The notes beneath the pieces are model-generated. The model made no database searches, was not told the DNA's origin, and saw only the letters and a program-made list of their open reading frames with translations. 64,000 bases of DNA from Siderastrea radians (taxonomy: Eukaryota > Cnidaria > Anthozoa > Scleractinia > Rhizangiidae). Below are positions 10,680 to 19,339 of the stretch, piece after piece. A program made the position numbers and the translations under genes. How positions within the stretch are numbered: the stretch's first letter is position 1; each line of letters opens with the position of its first letter. The stretch lies in assembly GCA_964017195.1 (NCBI GenBank), contig OZ024896.1:33431807-33495806 (forward strand), given 5' to 3'.

Positions 10680-12026
10680 AAAGGCTTTTTAAGAGAACGA
10701 GTTTACCAAGTAAAAGGGAACGAGGACACTTGGGAAACGATCCTATACGTTTCCCAAAATGAGAGAACCGCAAAATTCTGTTAACGTGCTTTGAGTTTTG
10801 TTGCAAAACTTCGACCAGAACTACTTTAACTTATAAATCGCTTAAATTGATGGTTTATGTGGATGAAAACCGAGTTGCACGAGCGCTACGATCGGCCGAA
10901 TAAAAGGGGTCCGTTCCTCTATTTTTGTTCCTTTGTTCCTATAATTGAATTAGGAACAAACCAGCTGTTCCTTTTCTGAAACAAAGGAACAGCTCTTAAA
11001 CCGTACAAAGGAACGAATTTTGCACTATTCGGAACAAAAAAATACTGATTAGGAACCAAAAGGCCCCTTGTAATAACAAAGGAACGCATTTTTCCTAATC
11101 TGGCAAATCAGTTGGGCCTTTCTTGAGTAATTAGGAACCTGAGTTCCTAATAATTTCATTCCTTTTCACATAAAGGGAACGTATTGTTCCCAATAATGAA
11201 ATCTAATCGGAACCGTTGTTCCTATTAACAGGATTAAGGAACCAACAGTTCCTGTATTACTTAGTTCCTATTTCCAGTTAAGTTCTCCTTTAAGGTAATT
11301 GGGAACACCTCTTCCCATCTACTGAGCTTACATAGCTCAACAAGGAACTGTTTGTTCCTAATCGCATCCCAGTTAGGAACATTTCGTTCCCATGTCTTAA
11401 TTGGACCTAACAAAAGGGGAACGTGAAGTTCCTTTGTTTGGAAATTAGGAACGTGCAGTTCCCAAATAAAAAGGAATTAGGAACAAGGTGGCCCTAAATA
11501 AAAGGTCACGTTTTGTTCCTATATGAACAAATGGGATCATATTGTTCCTATAGTAATAGGAACATTTTGTTCCACTTCAACACAATTAAGAACAAAAAGT
11601 TCCTTTGGAACAAAACGGTCCTTTTCATTAAAGGAACGTTTTGTTCCTATATGAACAAATGGGATCATATTGTTCCTATAGTAATAGGAACATTTTGTTC
11701 CACTTCAACACAATTAAGAACAAAAAGTTCCTTTGGAACAAAACGGTCCTTTTCATTAAAGGAACGTTTTGTTCCTATATGAACAAATGGGATCATATTG
11801 TTCCTATAGTGATAGGAACATTTTGTTCCACTTCAACACAATTAAGAACAAAAAGTTCCTTTGGAACAAAACGGTCCTTTTCATTAAAGGAACGTTTTGT
11901 TCCTATATGAACAAATGGGATCATATTGTTCCTATAGTGATAGGAACATTTTGTTCCACTTCAACACAATTAAGAACAAAAAGTTCCTTTGGAACAAAAC
12001 GATCCTTTTCATTAAAGGAACATTAG
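10680..12026. repeat. GTTCC/GGAAC array, left flank of copy B
   Basis: This contains dozens of GTTCC/GGAAC motifs in irregular palindromic arrangement, equivalent to the 1374-1960 array left of copy A. It ends 330 bp before the recombinase start and condenses into an exact tandem repeat at its right end. Frames open here are by-products of the repeat. Confidence 0.7.
11511..12022. repeat. Four tandem copies of a 128-bp unit
   Basis: Units start at 11511, 11639, 11767 and 11895 and are nearly identical; the only changes I see are single bases such as taataggaac to tgataggaac. Each unit holds eight or so GTTCC/GGAAC motifs. The near identity points to recent amplification within the older, degenerate array. 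Confidence 0.9.
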
Positions 12027-12254
12027 GAACAAAGAAGTCCCATTTACTTGAAAGCAATTGGAGTGCTTGGGGCGGAGGGGGGGGGCATATCGCACTGAAC
12101 TTCATTCCGCCTAAACATGCTAGGGCAAGTTTGAGCACGCTTTTTGGATTATGCTCGCCTTCGCCTTTCTATTGGACAAGATGCACTTGGGTTCCCAAAG
12201 GGGCTACAACATGTTCAGGGCACGTTTGAACAAGGTTAGTATATTTGCCTTGCT

Positions 12255-12304
12255 ATTGGTCAATCGGGAGTTTCGTACTCTAGGGACACAAGGATCGTAT
12301 AAAA
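12255..12304 (+). promoter_or_regulatory. CCAAT and TATA elements of the copy B recombinase gene
   Basis: TATAAAA at 12298-12304 lies 54 bases before the ATG at 12358. ATTGG (inverted CCAAT) occurs about 40 bases further upstream. Together they support the start at 12358 rather than the in-frame codon at 12319. Confidence 0.55.
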
Positions 12305-12357
12305 CAACTGGCAGGTAAGTGTATGCTCATTTCTCGCTGACTCTCCTCCCAAGAAAG

Positions 12358-14136
12358 ATGAGTAAAAAGTGCAAGCAAGTTGACTGGGCTAAAGTTGCAA
12401 ATGCTTTGACCAAACCGAAAAGACTTCACTTGGAGAAAGATGAATCCGATGGTCTTTTTCACTGCCCAATAGAGGCGTGCGATCACGATGGATTTGGGAC
12501 TCAAAGAGGCTGCAGGAAACACGTAACTCGAAAACACCGTTGGTTCTTTTACTTTGCTCAGAAACCAAGCAATGCAGAAATTGAGGCTAATCAAGTTAAC
12601 GACTGTAATGAAAGCCCAAAAAAATCCAAGCCCACCAGCGCGAGCAAACCGATTCCAACCTTTGAACCATCGGGTGCAATCGCCAAAGAATTCCTTTCTT
12701 GGCTCACCGGGAGTGGCGGGGGCAAGAGCGATCGCAAAGCTCCGCAAATTGTCAGCAAAAGCCTTAAGTTTCTCAGATTTTGTTGTGAAGACGAAGACGA
12801 ACTGACTTGGAAAAATGTCGACTATAGCTTATGCTCTCCTAACCTCCTCTTTAAATTTGCTGATATGATGCAGGACACGCGGAATCTTGGACATGCTGGA
12901 CGTTTAGGATACCTGGACGCCATTGGGGAGCTAGTGCAATTCAGAAAAGTTAGCGAAGGATTGTCAGATACAGTGGCTAGAGGATTAACTGTCACCGAGA
13001 CGTACTTGAAAAGAGTTCGGCGAACAGTGTCTAAGATGATGAGATTGCAGTGGACCAGCGATCTGGACATTGACGTTTTGGAAGCCAAGGGTCACTGGGC
13101 ATCACTCGACGAACTACTGGAAGTTGTGTCTCATTACCTGCCTCGATATGAAGAAGTGCTTAAGAAATGCAGGGACAATCCAGGTAGTGTTTGCTCGGGG
13201 GATTTGTCGTTTGCCAAAAAATTTCTAGCCGTGTACTTGTTCATTAAGGTAAAGGGCTCCCGACCCATGACGTACCAGTACCTCACTGTTGACATGGTTC
13301 GTGCAGCGAAAACAAACGGGGGATTCATTGACCAGAAAATGTTTAAAACGGCAGGTAAATACGGATTTGACTCCCTCCTTTTAACCGACACTAACATGAA
13401 AGTTTTGGATGGATATATACATCACATTCGCCCTCTGCAGAAACCAGCTTGCGACTACGTACTCGTGACGAGAAACGGGGGACAGCACAACAAGCTTGGA
13501 GAGCTGATGAGTAAACTGGTTTTTGATGCCATTGGAAAATATGTTCATCCGACGCGCTACCGCCAAATCGTCGAGACGGCAAGTTCCAACCAGCTCAGTG
13601 CAAAAGAACAAGACGCAGTTTCAGAGGATCAAAAACACAGCTCGGTCGTAGCAAGAGTGCATTATCAAAAGCAACGATCCAGAGAGGTCGCAACAAAGGC
13701 CCGCCAATGCTTGGATAAACTACATGGCGACAAGGGGACAAAGTTGGAAGAAGATGTAATTTCAAGACTGTCAGACATCTCGTCCGCCTCCTCTCAAGAA
13801 CATGATGCGCACCATCTGTCCGGCGGTTCTACAGAAGAAGTCGAAAGTGCAGAGGAGGCGTTGCCACTAAAACGGGAATCCAATTTGGGTGAAATTCCAA
13901 GACTTACACGCCAGCGCGCTTTCAAAGTGGCGAACATCGGTCGTACATGCAATAGAAAAAAAGCCCTCTTGTTCACCCAGGACGAAGACAGGTATCTCAA
14001 GGCCGGTCTCAAAAGGTACGGCTATGGTCAGTGGACAGCCATTCTAAGGGATTCCGAATTTCATTTCCAGAAAGGAAGGTCTTCTGACTCACTGAAGAAA
14101 CGAGCGGCGGCCAAGTTTTGCAAAGACACGCGCTAG
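12358..14136 (+). CDS. C2H2 finger - tyrosine recombinase - Myb protein, copy B (intact)
   Basis: This is a 592-residue open frame. Residues 36-60 form a C2H2 finger (C36, C41, H55, H60). Residues 300-440 carry what I read as a full tyrosine-recombinase set: R302 in GSRPMTYQYL, K334 in AGKYGF, H397-x-x-R400 in HPTRYRQ, H427 in KHSSVVA and the candidate nucleophile Y436 in RVHYQK. Residues about 538-585 form a Myb/SANT domain (DEDRYLKAGLKRYGYGQW) ending SSDSLKKR, recalling the telobox-type third helix. The likely role is cutting and joining element DNA at integration; the finger and Myb domain probably bind element ends. The closest known class is Crypton-type YR transposons, but I know of no Crypton with this architecture or with a helicase partner. 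It is followed by a cyclin-like gene and converges on the helicase gene. Catalytic assignments come from motif reading only. Confidence 0.8.
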   Translation: MSKKCKQVDWAKVANALTKPKRLHLEKDESDGLFHCPIEACDHDGFGTQRGCRKHVTRKHRWFFYFAQKPSNAEIEANQVNDCNESPKKSKPTSASKPIPTFEPSGAIAKEFLSWLTGSGGGKSDRKAPQIVSKSLKFLRFCCEDEDELTWKNVDYSLCSPNLLFKFADMMQDTRNLGHAGRLGYLDAIGELVQFRKVSEGLSDTVARGLTVTETYLKRVRRTVSKMMRLQWTSDLDIDVLEAKGHWASLDELLEVVSHYLPRYEEVLKKCRDNPGSVCSGDLSFAKKFLAVYLFIKVKGSRPMTYQYLTVDMVRAAKTNGGFIDQKMFKTAGKYGFDSLLLTDTNMKVLDGYIHHIRPLQKPACDYVLVTRNGGQHNKLGELMSKLVFDAIGKYVHPTRYRQIVETASSNQLSAKEQDAVSEDQKHSSVVARVHYQKQRSREVATKARQCLDKLHGDKGTKLEEDVISRLSDISSASSQEHDAHHLSGGSTEEVESAEEALPLKRESNLGEIPRLTRQRAFKVANIGRTCNRKKALLFTQDEDRYLKAGLKRYGYGQWTAILRDSEFHFQKGRSSDSLKKRAAAKFCKDTR

Positions 14137-14330
14137 CTAAAAACTTACTATAGAACTGGAATTTCAAATGGGGCCCTGGGAACCGCGCTTGCTTGCTTAT
14201 GTGCCAATCAAACAGGCCTTCTTTGCGCGTGTGTTTCCCAAAGCATTTCGGGATGTTGCGTGTCACTATTTAGCGCGCAGACTTTAAAAGCCGGGCCCCT
14301 TTTCCTGCTGAACACACACCCGCTAAGATC

Positions 14331-14696
14331 ATGGAGACCATTGTAGATAAACATCCCGCTTTGTCGTTGCAAGACATCAAGTTTGCTGGAGAGTTTATTC
14401 ATGGCATTCGCGAGCCATTTGGTTTTCCAAAATCGACGGCCATGTTGGCAGAAAGCCTTTTTTGGAGGCATTTAAACAGAACAACGCAAAGGCAAAGGGC
14501 TACTCTGAGGGAGCTCATCTTGGCATGCCTTTTCATAGCCATTAAACTAGAAAGCAGCGACATTGCAAGAAATTCCTTGTTTATGGACGTTATTGCAACA
14601 CCGGTTTCGAGGGATGTCATCATAGAGGAAGAACTCCGTGTGCTAGAGTCAGTAAATTGGAGGCCATTAGAACACGCGGACATGATTGGTCTTTAG
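14331..14696 (+). CDS. Cyclin-box protein carried by element copy B
   Basis: This 121-residue frame starts at an ATG 50 bases after a tttaaaag TATA-like sequence (about 14283). Residues about 45-112 match a single cyclin fold: a hydrophobic helix LRELILACLFIAIKLES (compare the 'LVAVACLLIASKYEE' type of helix with its conserved Lys/Glu) and the later helix VIIEEELRVLESVNWRP (compare 'E..IL..L.W.L'). The second cyclin fold of cellular cyclins is absent, so it is roughly half the usual core. It lies 194 bp after the recombinase stop on the same strand, and copy A has nothing in this slot. By analogy with viral cyclins it may activate a host CDK or promote S phase; this is inference. The frame is uninterrupted while the neighbouring helicase is broken. 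Confidence 0.65.
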   Translation: METIVDKHPALSLQDIKFAGEFIHGIREPFGFPKSTAMLAESLFWRHLNRTTQRQRATLRELILACLFIAIKLESSDIARNSLFMDVIATPVSRDVIIEEELRVLESVNWRPLEHADMIGL

Positions 14697-14788
14697 TGTA
14701 GGAACCCACATAGTGATGGACTACTAATGCCTATATTAGGGGCTTCGTGAACAATTAAACGCAAGGCACAATTGAGCAAAACCTGTCA

Positions 14789-14794
14789 TTTATT
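14789..14794 (-). terminator. Poly(A) signal of copy B helicase gene
   Basis: TTTATT on the plus strand here reads AATAAA on the minus strand, about 140 bases past the helicase stop. For the convergent cyclin gene, ATTAAA occurs near 14754. Confidence 0.4.
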
Positions 14795-14929
14795 CATCAA
14801 ATTAATTATATTGAATCACACTTGATTAATTTATACTTGCATCATGTATTTGGCTGCTTGACTGGATGTACATGTAATTGACATAGCAAATGTAGCAAAT
14901 GTTAATACATGAATCGTCGTGGAACACGT

Positions 14930-17900
14930 TTACTTAGAAAAGAAAAACTTCTTAATGGAGGTTTGTCCTTTCTGCACTTCGGAACACCCTCTCTTTCGCT
15001 GGCCTTTGCTGGTGGAGGTAGGAACACGTACTTGCAGTCCACCCCACATGCGCGATGACGAATAATCCTCGAGTGGTCCGCTGTTCGTGGCGGGCGACGA
15101 TTCCCGTACAAGACCGTCAGCCGTCAGTATCGATGGACTTGACGGCCCTTTTAGCTCCTCGTCAACAAAGCCACTTGAGTTTGGCGACTCGCACATTCCT
15201 GTCAATCAAATGGCAACAAATGAAAATGATAGATTTAGGTAAGCTAAGCACAACGGGTGACGAGGCGGGGTGTTCCTTAAAACAATTTAACAGAGAGGCT
15301 TTCCTACGAAAGGTGACATTAACGGGGCTCACCCATTTCTTTCTCGCTGCTCATCATCGGACCGCCCTCATCCTCGGAGCTCGGCGCGTGCTCTGTATAA
15401 TAGAAAAAAAAACACGATTTGTTTAGACAAACAGCGCAGGCGAAAAGTAAAACTTTCAACGCACTCACCTTCCTCTGTGCACCAGGGCACTGGGTCGCTA
15501 AGGTTGGTTATCAGGTGCGCAAACTTGTCGTCGATGAACCCCCACCTGACGCACGCCCGCCGCCTCTCCGCCACCGCCGTCTCGCACATTTTCGTTCCAG
15601 TGTTTGCGTGGTGGGTCATCAGCTTGTGCGACAGGAGACCCATGTAATCATTGAACGCCGTCGTGTCGAGTGCCATGCCGGTGTTCAGTTTACGCACGCA
15701 CTGGAATAGGTCGGTTTCGGTGCTTTTCACCCATGCGTTTTCGAATGCCTGTCGTGCTTTCGTTTCCCTCTCTTTCATCTCATCTTCTAGGCGCGCCAGC
15801 CTTACGCGGTGGATTTCCTCTTTCAACACTTGGGGCAGTTCGGTTTTTCCGTCCTTGGGAAGGAGCTCCGCCAATTCTTTCTGCACGCCCGAGTCGACAA
15901 GGGCCTTTTTTCGGCGCTCGTGTTGTTGGTCGCGTTGACGCCTGTACTCTTCCATTGCTTCTGTCTCCGTCCCAAGCAAGTGTTGCAGCTGTCTGTAGCG
16001 CAGCGAGCCCTTTGCGCAGCTTCTGAGCTCTCTTCTAATGGACGCTATATGCCCTTCCTCCTCGTCGGACTCCGCCTCTGCTGCAATGTCTCGGACTTCT
16101 CCCTATAAGACAGACAAACAAATGTCACACAAACGTGATTGTGAAGCAGTGGTGCCTATTGCAAGTATCAAAACGTAACAGCTCACCAACTCTCGACTGT
16201 CACTGACTTCAGAGTCTTCTAGGACGAGATGCCTCAAGGCCTCTTTTTCTTCCCCTTTTAAGATGCCATCTTCGCTCTCGCTGTCATTGTCGCTTTCACT
16301 TTCGCTCTCGCTTTCGTCAACTTCGTTTTCTAGAGGCGCTTTTGCGTTCATCGCGGCCCAGACGATGCAATCCATTGGATGCCTTTTAAGCCACTCGGCG
16401 GCCTTCTTTTTGGGTCTCGGCAGGCTCGTGAACTTGTATACTTGAAGACGTTTCTCCATGGCTCTCTTGTCTTTTTCAGAGAAGTCGAGCTCTTCTTGGG
16501 CGTGATGATCATTGGGCATTTGTTGATGAATGGCTGGGCGGTCTTGTATTTTACGTCGTATGCTGCGAACCCCCCCTGAGTTATCGTTTTCCAGTCGTCG
16601 ATTTTGAGCAGTGACGTCGTGGCTTCGTCTAGAAAGATCACCTGCGTCTCGGGCGTTATCATTGCCTTGTTAAAGGCGCCTTGTTTCGTGATAGTTGCCA
16701 CTCTGCTGTAGTGGATGACTCCCAGTATAGGTAAGAACAAGCTGGTCTTGCCACTGTTTGAGTCGCCAACGAGGCATGGCACGCGATCTTTATGTTTCTT
16801 GCCGTGGTGCTCTAGTAACTTCAGGAAATAATGGCAAAACGACTGTATTTCCGGGCCCGACAAGCTATTTTCCAGAATTTCTCGAAAATATCTTGGAATG
16901 GGCGGAGTACTGGGGTCGTATTTGCAGTATGCTCTAGGCGTGATTCGTCCTACGTCAGATTCGCTGATGGCGTCTTCGATGAAAGTGTGCCTCTTTACAG
17001 ACCAGCATTGGCCTTCATCCACTTCGATAAGGTCGTAATTTACTTGAATGGGCTTGATTACTTCACAGCAAGGTTCGGATATGATATCGATGACTCTCTT
17101 CATGTCGTTTAAAAGCCGTGATTTGAAGCTTTCGTTTGACGCTAGGGTGTTGACAAATTCCCTTGGACTGCATTTGAGAGTATAAGTGTACCTTGCTCGA
17201 TCTACCTTCTTAAAAATCTACCCTCTGTGAAGCGCGTATCCCAGCTCCTTCATCGCTATTCCTATGTCGTTTATAAGCACCGTGGTTGTGTTGGACAGGT
17301 GATGCGGCCTTATTTCCTCTGAGGTTCCTTGGGACGCTGGCACTGTCGGTGCTTGGTCAAATCCCACTCTGTCCGTGACAAGCTTGTTCTCCATTTTGGA
17401 CATGGCGTACTCTAAACTCTGCTGAAAGGACTTGTTTACAAGTACAACCCTGACGACCTTCTCTGAGACACTAGGAAAACGTTCGTTCTGCGAGCTAATT
17501 TGACTGTCGGATTCCTCTTCCATTCCTGGCACGAAATTGCGGACCTCTTGTTTGTATAACCACGTGAAGCTGTCGTTAACGAGATCTTGCGTAAATGCAT
17601 TCTTGTGATCTTTTATTGTATGGCAAAGAGCATCGATAGCTTGGGACTCCTTTCTTTCGACGCAAGGCACCTTTCAAAGGGAAAACAAGAAAACGCGTAA
17701 AAATGAAATCTTAATTGCCAAACAACTCCATTGCGCTGAGCTATACATTTTGGGCTATTGTGTTTACTTGTGGAGCTTTCCTTGAAATGTTATTTTCCGC
17801 GTATAAGCCCCCGCTCCCCCCCCCCCTCCCCGCACACACACAGACGCACACTCAGTTGGAATAACAATGGTTAGATAGTTCCAAATACCTGATTGGCCGT

Positions 17901-18676
17901 GGCTTCTACGCCACATTCGAGGAGCGCTCTTTGCACAATTAATGGATTCGCCGGTGCGCCATTGGGTGTGGTCATAGCTATCCAATAAGAAATGCCTGGG
18001 CGAAGTTTCTTGTCCACTAATAGTTTGTTTTCGCTAACCCATGTCGTTGTTGTGTTCGAAATTGCTTGACTTCCCTTCATTGCCCCATCATCGCCACTCT
18101 CGTCGTCGCTCGCGCTTATTTCGAAATTAGCTTCGACTGAAGTTTTTGCCGGTTTCCTTCTTCTTCTTCCCGGCCCACTTGCGGAAATAGCGCTGAAGTA
18201 GAACGCTGTGCAGTTCGTTCCTGCAACAGTAAAACAATTTATTGTCAAACAGTCCATTCAATGTACGCTCGAATTGGTGGTCAACTAATTGCAACAAAAG
18301 CTTTTTCGACGATTTCATACTACATTTAGTCCCAAAATGCAAATGATTCTAATAATTCCGAAGTATAACCGTAGATTGACTGGACTAAAAAAAATGCACG
18401 CGGAATATCGACAGATTTGATGGTTTAAAGCATAATTCGAAAGATTTAAGAAATCTAGCATTTCAACTTACCCGAAATTGCATTGTCACAAATGTCCCTT
18501 GTGCGGCACACGTTCCTCCAAGCGTGTTCTAAGCCTTCGCTTATGTCCGCGTACGCTATTGCATGTATGATGCTGCACTTCCCTACCACAATCGGGGAAA
18601 GGTAGCACAGAGCAGCGTTTTTAATTTTAGTGCTGCCAAGTTGCCTTGCTGGCTGCGTAGCTTTGCTCGCTGACAT
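14930..18676 (-). pseudogene. Spliced superfamily-3 helicase gene with C-terminal PIP box, copy B
   Basis: Six exons with consistent phases: 18676-18472, 18220-17889, 17670-16187, 16102-15469, 15392-15333 and 15198-14930. The frame would be about 995 codons. The N-terminal domain matches copy A (AALCYLSPIVV, SYWIAMTTPNGAPANP, ALLECGVEATANQ). The core has Walker A GDSNSGKT (16767-16744), Walker B IFLDEA (about 16641-16621) and GGF...DVKYKT. A Ser/Asp/Glu-rich run, a coiled-coil-like tail and a terminal QTSIKKFFF (14965-14940) follow; QxxIxxFF is the canonical PCNA-binding motif. Two lesions are visible: TAG at 17220-17218 where copy A has Lys, and a one-base deletion near 16515 within motif C. 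Exons 4-6 replace a single exon region in copy A. The likely role is replication of element DNA with host PCNA. Confidence 0.8.
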
Positions 18677-18715
18677 AACGCTACGGGGAATGCGAGGCGC
18701 TATCCTAAAGGTCCA

Positions 18716-18724
18716 CCTTTTATA
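18716..18724 (-). promoter_or_regulatory. TATA box of copy B helicase gene
   Basis: TATAAAAGG on the minus strand lies about 40 bases before the ATG at 18676. Its position matches the copy A gene. Confidence 0.65.
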
Positions 18725-19022
18725 GACAAACGGCGTGAAATCAAAACAGTTACCATATATGGGCATTGGTACCACCACACGTCACAAAGAAGAGGTCGTT
18801 GTATCGCAGCTTGCTTGCTGGAATTTGTTAAATGAATTCTCTGGTAAAAACAGCTCGTTATTTCTCAATTGCAATAATTGGGTGTGCGTTTGCATTTGAA
18901 TGCATGACAACGTGGGAAAATTACGTCACCAAGCAGCAAAATGAGAAATGTTTCCCCAAAGGGGTCATTAGAAGGTTCGGAATTTTTTTACTTATTCCAT
19001 TGTCAAACAAGTCATACAGCAT

Positions 19023-19312
19023 AACAAAACGGAGGTTACATAACCCCGCCTCACCCATCAATCGCTTTTCTTACAATGCATTGTCAAGGAGCTGATTAGT
19101 GGATGAATCTGAATAAACGCGCTAATAATTGCATATTTCTAAATTCAGTGACACAAAGGCGTGTTTGAAGACACCGTAAAACGGAGGTTACATAACCCCG
19201 CCTCACCCATCAATCGTTTTTCTTACAATGCATTGTCAAGGAATCCGAAAAAACGAGCTAATTATTGCATAATTCTAATTTCAGTGACACAAATGCGTGT
19301 TTGAAGACAACT
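19023..19312. repeat. Two direct copies of a roughly 150-bp unit beside copy B
   Basis: The sequence aaaacggaggttacataacc begins at about 19025 and again at about 19176, with high identity over about 145 bases, including cgcctcacccatcaatcg and ttcttacaatgcattgtcaa. Each unit contains small palindromes (ggttacataacc, caatgcattg). It sits between the helicase promoter and the right array. Role unknown; an origin or recombination site is possible. Confidence 0.75.
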
Positions 19313-19339
19313 TAAAGATTGTAACATTATTGATTTAAA

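Noticed and set aside
11513..12229. Repeated frames beginning MFLYEQMGSYCSYSNRN
   Set aside because: The 128-bp tandem unit is not a multiple of three; the frames are shadows of the repeat.
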